Positions 58,554 through 64,000 of a DNA stretch of 64,000 bases are shown here, one piece after another; position 1 is the stretch's first letter; each line of letters begins with the position of its first letter. The notes beneath the pieces were generated by a model that searched no databases, was not told the origin of the DNA, and was given only the letters and a program-made list of their open reading frames with translations. The translations under genes and the position numbers were made by a program. Source of the DNA: Arabidopsis thaliana (lineage: Eukaryota > Streptophyta > Magnoliopsida > Brassicales > Brassicaceae); NCBI RefSeq assembly GCF_000001735.4, contig NC_003070.9:29993971-30057970 (forward strand), read 5' to 3'.

Positions 58554-59629
58554 TCAATCTCCTGTGACAATATCTGGGGATGGCGATTGATTGAATAGAC
58601 ACCGCAAGGCTACCTCATAAGCAGCAAAGATAGCACCGTTGACCACAAAGGCCCTGGCAACTGCAGTCCCGAGGCCACGCCAGAGAACCGTATAGCCTTC
58701 CTGTTTGACGCTCTTGCGAAAACAATCGGCAATGCCCTCGTAAGCCCCATGACCTTGTTGGAGTCTGGTCTTGACGACATCAAGAGGATAACAAGCGACC
58801 CAGCTGGCCACTCCAGCAAGGCCACCAGCCACGAGCATGGTCCTGAGGTTTTCTTGTCCGGTCTTTCTGCAGCCGGGGTGAAGCCTTTCTCTGACGTACT
58901 CATAGGTCCAGAAGTAGAGGCCATGAGCGGGAGCATCTCGGAGCACGGTGATGGTGAGGCCTCTGTAAAGCCCCTGAAGGCCCTGTCTCCTAAGGATGCT
59001 CTTGGCCAAGGTGATGGGACCAGACTTAGTCTGCTGAAGCTGGAGACGAATCTTGATGAGCTCGACAGGGGTGAGCAAGAGGCTCTGTACAGCACCGGTG
59101 GCAACACCACCAAGAGCAACGCCTCTGTAGGAAGGAGGCTCTACCAGAGGAACAGAGGAATCAAAAGAGCGAGAGAATATGGCGTATATCTGGAATACCA
59201 TAGCATTCTGCAACAATATAATACTGTATGAGAGTAATGAATGAATGATCTTACACAAAAGAGGTGAATCAAGAAAGCATCTTTTCGTTTGTTTTATGGA
59301 ATAATATTCTGAGATGTGATCAAAAAGTAGGGGAATCTTTTTATTTATTCCTGCGACGTGATCAAAAGTAAGGTGAATCTTTGAAAAAGAACCTGAAAAG
59401 TGACGGAGGCCAAAGGCGCAGCCATGCCTCTGTAGAGAGAGGAGGGACCCTCAATGGCGAGCATCCGCCGGAGAATGGAGAAGGCAGATCCAGATTTCGA
59501 GCTCTGTTGCTGGCGAATTCTGAGGGTGTCCAAGGGGTAGCCGGAGATGATGCCGGCGACGCCACCGAAACCACCGGCGACGAACTCTCTTCCCCAGCTG
59601 GTCGCCATAAACTCCGGCCAGAAATCCAT
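58554..59629 (-). CDS. BAC2: Mitochondrial basic amino acid carrier BAC2
   Basis: Inner-membrane carrier of arginine, ornithine, lysine and related amino acids, stress-induced in Arabidopsis (At1g79900). Two exons, 59393-59629 and 58554-59207, give 296 residues, the usual length of the six-helix mitochondrial carrier family. The three repeats carry the signature after helices 1, 3 and 5: YPLDTLRIRQ, TPVELIKIRLQ and YPLDVVKTRLQ. The matching helix-end motifs (SLYRGM, GLYRGL, LWRGLG) are also present. ATG 59629 gives MDFWPEFMATSWGREF. No cleavable targeting sequence is needed in this family. Confidence 0.95.
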
Positions 59630-60881
59630 ACCAAGGATGGGATTGTACGAACGTAGTCCCTCTTTTTTTTTTGTTTTTTTTTTTGATTAGAAGAAACCGA
59701 TGATGATTAGCAAAAAGAAAGAAAAAACAATCCGGGGGAAACTATTATAATGACTTATGAGGCAGTCAGAGAGAATCAGTTTGGGGAGTTTTATAGAAAA
59801 GTGTCAAAAGATTAGAGAAGATTTGGAGCTGCACCGTCACCATCATCTCTCTCGCCCAACCCACTCCCGCCACCTACATCTCCTGCCAAAACTCTCTTCT
59901 TCTAGTTTCCTCTGTTTTTCACATTAACCATTATTAAATTAAATTAACAAAAAATGATAATCATGCTCCTCTTTAATTAATGAAATTAGATCCATCCTAA
60001 TTCCACACTCCAATTCTTTATTATTCAAGAGATCCTCATTCATTTGATAACTCTCAGTGCTCCACTACAACTACACTATCAAAACAAAAAGTAACTCCCT
60101 AATGGATTTTGTTTAAGGAAGAAGGGGTGCACGTAATCCCCATCATCGTCACATGAAGAAGAAGAAGAAGTAACGTAGAGTACACAAACATATGAACATC
60201 TTTTTCTATACAAAGAGACAAGAACGCCAACAAAAAAAAAGGTTGAGTAGAGAGACGTCAAGTTACCAAATGATTTACTTATGTTTTCGAAGGAATTAAG
60301 ACAATATATAATTCAAGCTCATCAACCATATTCAGATTTTGTTGTACTCATCAGAGACATATAAACCCCCTAAAGATGTACAGGCATACCTTGTCATATG
60401 GGCTTGGCTTTTATTATGGGCCCAATTGGGGTTCTCCAACACTTGTGTCCATCCATGGTTATATATAACAATTAACAATTTCAAATAAAATGGTCACATG
60501 TTTTGAATGAATGAATGAGATGATGGAATTGAAGTAAACCATATATATGAGAGAACATAATGATTGAATTGATTCGTCATCATCACTGACTCACTTGCGA
60601 AATAACAAAGAGTTTTAACGGAAAAAATAAGAATTGAATACCGAAACAAACCCTAGTCAACACCCTTATCGTGCGGGAACTCCACCCTGTTTTAGTAATT
60701 ACAGCTCTAAATCAATACATGTACATGTACGTAGAGAGAGAGAAAGAGAGGTGGATAAAAAAGCGGGGAGACAGGGTTCCATGGTTTTCTTGCGATACAA
60801 GTCCGTTTCTTCAGATCTCATGTAAGACCGAGCCAAGCCAAGGTCGCTTCTCTTCTTTTTCATTACCTCCTCTCTCTTCCT

Positions 60882-60888
60882 TATAAAA
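60882..60888 (+). promoter_or_regulatory. TATA box of the IST1-like gene
   Basis: TATAAAA, 192 bases before the ATG at 61080. Transcription would begin near 60915, leaving a leader of about 165 bases. Confidence 0.6.
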
Positions 60889-60946
60889 GCCCTTCCCTTA
60901 CCTTAAAGCGCCATCTTTCTCAAAAGGACCACATTTCTTCTCTCTG

Positions 60947-61045
60947 TCTCTCTCTTTCTCTTGCACGAAGAAAGAGAGAGAGATAACAAAACCCCCCAAA
61001 AAAAAACAACAAAAAAAAAAAAAAAAAGAAGAAGAAGAAGAAGAA
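60947..61045 (+). promoter_or_regulatory. Structured 5' leader: 13-bp hairpin, A-tract and GAA repeat
   Basis: TCTCTCTCTTTCT at 60947-60959 pairs perfectly with 60969-60981, enclosing a 9-base loop. A run of 17 A lies at 61011-61027 and six GAA triplets at 61028-61045, ending 35 bases before the start codon of the IST1-like gene. Confidence 0.6.
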
Positions 61046-61079
61046 GACAACCTTGTCTGTTTTTTTTTCGAAAGGCAAA

Positions 61080-63041
61080 ATGTTTGATGGGCTGTTCAAA
61101 CCCAAGTTTTATACGAAATGGTAAGTCTCTGCTTATTTTCCGTTTTCCTGGTTTCATTCGTTGATTGTTTTTAATTATATTTCTCAGCAAGTCGTTGGTC
61201 AAGATAACGAAGACAAGAGTAGACACGGTGAAGAGGAAGAAAAACTCGGTTTGCAAATATCTCAAGAACGACATTGTCGATCTTCTCAAGAACAGCCTCG
61301 ATTACAATGCATATGGCAGGGTAATATCATTTTCTTTTACCCCCATTTATTACATGCATATGGCAGCCTCTATTGCGTCTTTTTTGTTTGTTTGGAGTTA
61401 TAGACACGTTATTCATGTCCTCTATCGACTTAATGAATCACGGGATCTTATTGGTTTTCCGAACGTGAAAGCAATTACATTTCCATCAGAATGATTTTTT
61501 TTTTCTTTTGTTTTTCTTTTCTGAAAGAGGGTCAACGTACGATGGTTTCGGTAAATCTTTGTTAATTGGTTCTATTTTGGGTATAGATGGAAGCAATGCA
61601 AAAAAAAAGAAATAGATATATTTCATTCTGATGCTGTCACCAGCTGGTTATAACAGAGTGAATTGTTGCTTAAGAAATTCTTGGCCCCTGTTTTAAGTTA
61701 TAAGTCACATGAGTAAGTACATAGAGAGATGGTTCTGATGGCATGTGTTTGTGTGACAGGCAGAAGGGCTTATAGAGGAGAAAAGGAGGCTGGCTTGTTA
61801 TGAGTTTTTGGAGCAATTCTGCAACTGTGTTGCATCCAATGTCTCTCTATTACAGAAATCCATGTAAAAACTAACCCTAAACTTGTTTAATTTACTTGCA
61901 TGGATTCCATTCATCTAAATAAATATTGGGTTTTGCTTGAGCAGCCGGTGCCCTGATGAGTGCCGCGAGGCCATCTCCTCCCTTGTATATGCAGCCGCTA
62001 GAGTCTCTGAAGTCCCTGAGCTACGCGACCTCAGATCTTTATTTGCTGAGAGATACGGAAACACACTTGATCAGTTTGTGAACCCTGAGGTATTTATTCT
62101 TTGTTGACTATATTTTTTTATATGCTCTGCCACTTGGTCGCTGACTCCACGGAGGAATGTTGCAGTTTGTAGAGAGATTCAAAGCAGAGCCGCCGTCAAA
62201 GGAAATGAAAGTGGAGCTGCTGCAGGAAATCGCCAGAGAGTACTCCATAAAATGGGATGCCAAGTCTTTAGAGCAGAGATTGTACACACCACCTCATCAT
62301 CATCATGTCCATGTGAGTCGTCTTCTTTGTCTGCTTTAAATACATCTTTCCATTTGATTTGAGCCAGACTCTCTCATTCATAAGCAGACGGAAACTGAAG
62401 AACCAAAAACAGAGAAGACCAACAGCGAACCCGAAAAGACCATGGAAAAGAGAAGCAGCCTTTCGTTCCATGGCAGAGAAGACTCGATGGATGACAGCAA
62501 CAAGTCCATAATGAGTACAAGCGAAGAAGACTCCATGAGTACAAGCGGGAGTTGTATGACTGGCCCGGAGGATGATCCTGAAATGAAACCTTTCTACTAC
62601 AGATTCATGACTCCTGCGCCTTACACCAAACCCAAGATCGAAAAACAGGAAAGTCTTCCGGAGAAGATGACTACATCTCATCTCATGGACACCGGTGAGT
62701 AATCTATCTTTAAGTAAAGATTACTTTTATTTTATTTGGCACTGATGATAATATGTATGTTGGCTAAAACAGAATCGCCGACGGGCGGAAAACCAAAGCC
62801 GAGATCAGTGAGACGAAGATTCGCAAACCCGCCACCTGAAGCGGAAACGGAAGGGGAAGCATTGAAATTGAAAGTAGAGAGTAAGAACATGATGAGAGCA
62901 TCAGAGTCGATGGGGAAAGCAAGCGGAGAGGGTTTTAGGAGAATGAGTCGTCGAACAGCCTCGTGGCAGCATAAGCCCTCCTCCTGCGTCCCCGATTTTG
63001 ATGAGGTCGCCGCTCGCGTCGATGCCCTCTCCCGATATTGA
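61080..63041 (+). CDS. IST1-like protein (regulator of Vps4 activity in the MVB pathway)
   Basis: Member of the plant-expanded IST1-like family, linked to ESCRT-III and Vps4/SKD1 in multivesicular body sorting (At1g79910). Seven exons: 61080-61120, 61188-61320, 61760-61863, 61945-62089, 62166-62312, 62388-62694, 62773-63041, giving 381 residues. The IST1 domain covers about residues 13-190: FYTKCKSLVKITKTRVDTVKRK, then DIVDLLKN, EQFCNCV, CREAISSLVYAAARVSEVPELRDLRSLFAERYG and VELLQEIAREYSIKWD. A HHHHVH stretch ends exon 5. The C-terminal half is Ser/Glu/Lys-rich and probably disordered, ending VDALSRY. Whether it binds Vps4 directly is not visible. Confidence 0.92.
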
Positions 63042-63249
63042 TTTTCTCCTCTGTGAATCATCATCATTAGTCAATTAGATACCCCCAAAGAAAAATTGGT
63101 CTATTTGTTGTTGTCGTCGTCTGTGTGTGAATTCTTTTGTAAAAAAAACAAACTTATTCCGCCGCCGCCACTTTAATCCAAACTCACTCTTTTGATGCTT
63201 AAAATCCAACTTTCGTTACATCTCCATCTGGAACGTGTTATTGTCGAAA

Positions 63250-64000
63250 ATGGAGGAGGATTCAGAGATTGAGGTGATGAGCGAGATTCACCTTGGTTGC
63301 CCTCCCGCCGCCACTGACGATCCCTTTCTTTCCCGTTTCACCTTCTCTTTTCCCTCCAATACTGTTAGTGTAGATAAAGATGGCGATCTTCTTCTTCCTA
63401 GACGCAATTACCCTAGTAAGATTTGATTTTCCATCTCTCATGCATGAGTCAAACCACACTAATCATGTTTGTTACTTAATACTTTTGGCGAGCAGGCCCA
63501 TCGTTTACTGTCACTATTCAGCATTCTATCACATCAAATCTCCGTCATGTTGGTCTGCAGGTATGTATGTATGTATGCCTCATCTATATATCTCTTGCCT
63601 TTTCCATGACTGACGACCACTGTCTCTTCCTTCAGGTGTGGAAAGCTCAACTGGTCTTATCAGAATTTGTGCTGCATAAGATTTGCACCTCATCTGATTT
63701 CCATGGCATTGTGTGTCTGGAACTCGGTGCTGGAACAGGTGGTCCCTTCATCATCTCTCATACATGAGAGGATTGGATACTCTTCCATTCCATCCCATCC
63801 CATCCCATCTTGTGTTCAGTCTTATCTTGCTTTCTTTTCTTCTCCTTTTTTCCCAGGGCTACTCGGTATTTTGCTTGCACGGGTCGCCAAGGCTATTTTC
63901 CTTACTGGTGCACCTTCCACTTCCTTCCTTTTATTGTTCTAGCTGTAGCTGGTGTTCTCACCAGGCTTTTCTGTTTTCCATAGATCATGGAGACGAGATC
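63250..64000 (+). CDS. METTL22-like putative methyltransferase, 5' part (cut by window end)
   Basis: N-terminal part of a class I SAM-dependent methyltransferase, as At1g79915 and related to METTL22/METTL21 lysine methyltransferases. Exons 63250-63415, 63496-63560, 63635-63738, 63857-63907 and 63984 to the window end, about 134 codons so far. Acidic N-terminus MEEDSEIEVMSEIHLG. SAM-binding motif I is assembled over two splices as CLELGAGTGLLGILLA, followed by the acidic residue of motif post-I (FLTDHGDEI). The preceding VWKAQLVLSEFVL block matches the family's VWxAALVLA signature. The rest of the gene lies outside the window. Confidence 0.85.

Larger units (their letters stand above)
59630..61079. 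promoter_or_regulatory. Divergent intergenic region of BAC2 and the IST1-like gene
   Basis: 1.45 kb between divergent start codons. It holds site II motifs at 60399-60404 (TGGGCT) and 60417-60424 (TGGGCCCA), an AAACCCTAG telo-box-like motif near 60647, a TATA box (TATAAAA, 60882-60888) and the structured IST1-like leader. No extra gene is supported. Confidence 0.55.

Overview
This is nuclear DNA of a flowering plant of the mustard family (Brassicaceae). Genes are split by short AT-rich GT-AG introns, plant families are diagnostic (HD-ZIP IV, PRONE RopGEF, early nodulin-like, CASP-like, plastid-targeted proteins), and intergenic DNA is AT-rich with TA, CT and GAA microsatellites. The 22 protein genes I recognise follow, in the same order and strand as far as I remember it, the Arabidopsis thaliana chromosome 1 interval At1g79710 to At1g79915. 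Gene names rest on that recalled order plus the translated proteins; no database was searched, and I cannot name the species. Exon boundaries were placed by hand from splice signals and reading frame. For most genes the summed exon length equals the protein length I recall for the Arabidopsis orthologue. Layout, left to right. 1-10 kb: a folate-biopterin transporter family gene (+), a secreted-type aspartyl protease (-) and ELF7/PAF1 (-). 10-18 kb: a domesticated hAT-transposase-like BED protein (-), whose start codon is split by an intron, and plastid NADP-malic enzyme 4 (-). 18-25 kb: DTA4 (+), a DUF1677 protein (+), a CASP-like membrane protein (+), a plastid HAD phosphatase (-) and early nodulin-like 7 (+). 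25-40 kb: peroxin PEX2 (+), the Golgi sugar transporter SGB1 (-) and golgin candidate 5 (-). 40-48 kb: a 4-kb gene-free regulatory stretch, GLABRA2 (+) and plastid ribosomal protein S17 (-). 48-64 kb: RopGEF12 (-), HPR2 (+), La2 (-), a DDX11/CHL1-type Fe-S helicase (+), mitochondrial carrier BAC2 (-), an IST1-like protein (+) and the start of a METTL22-like methyltransferase (+), cut by the window edge. The genes do not form one pathway. They are an ordinary euchromatic neighbourhood of housekeeping and developmental genes, many in divergent or convergent pairs. Promoters of the housekeeping genes repeatedly carry TGGGCC/T (site II) motifs. Transposon content is very low: one MITE-like foldback and one domesticated transposase gene. 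I found no sign of a novel multi-gene system. The most interesting points are local: the split start codon, a GC-AG intron, an apparently catalytically dead tail-anchored dioxygenase homologue, duplicated splice-site sequence in PEX2, and a leader hairpin in front of the IST1-like gene.
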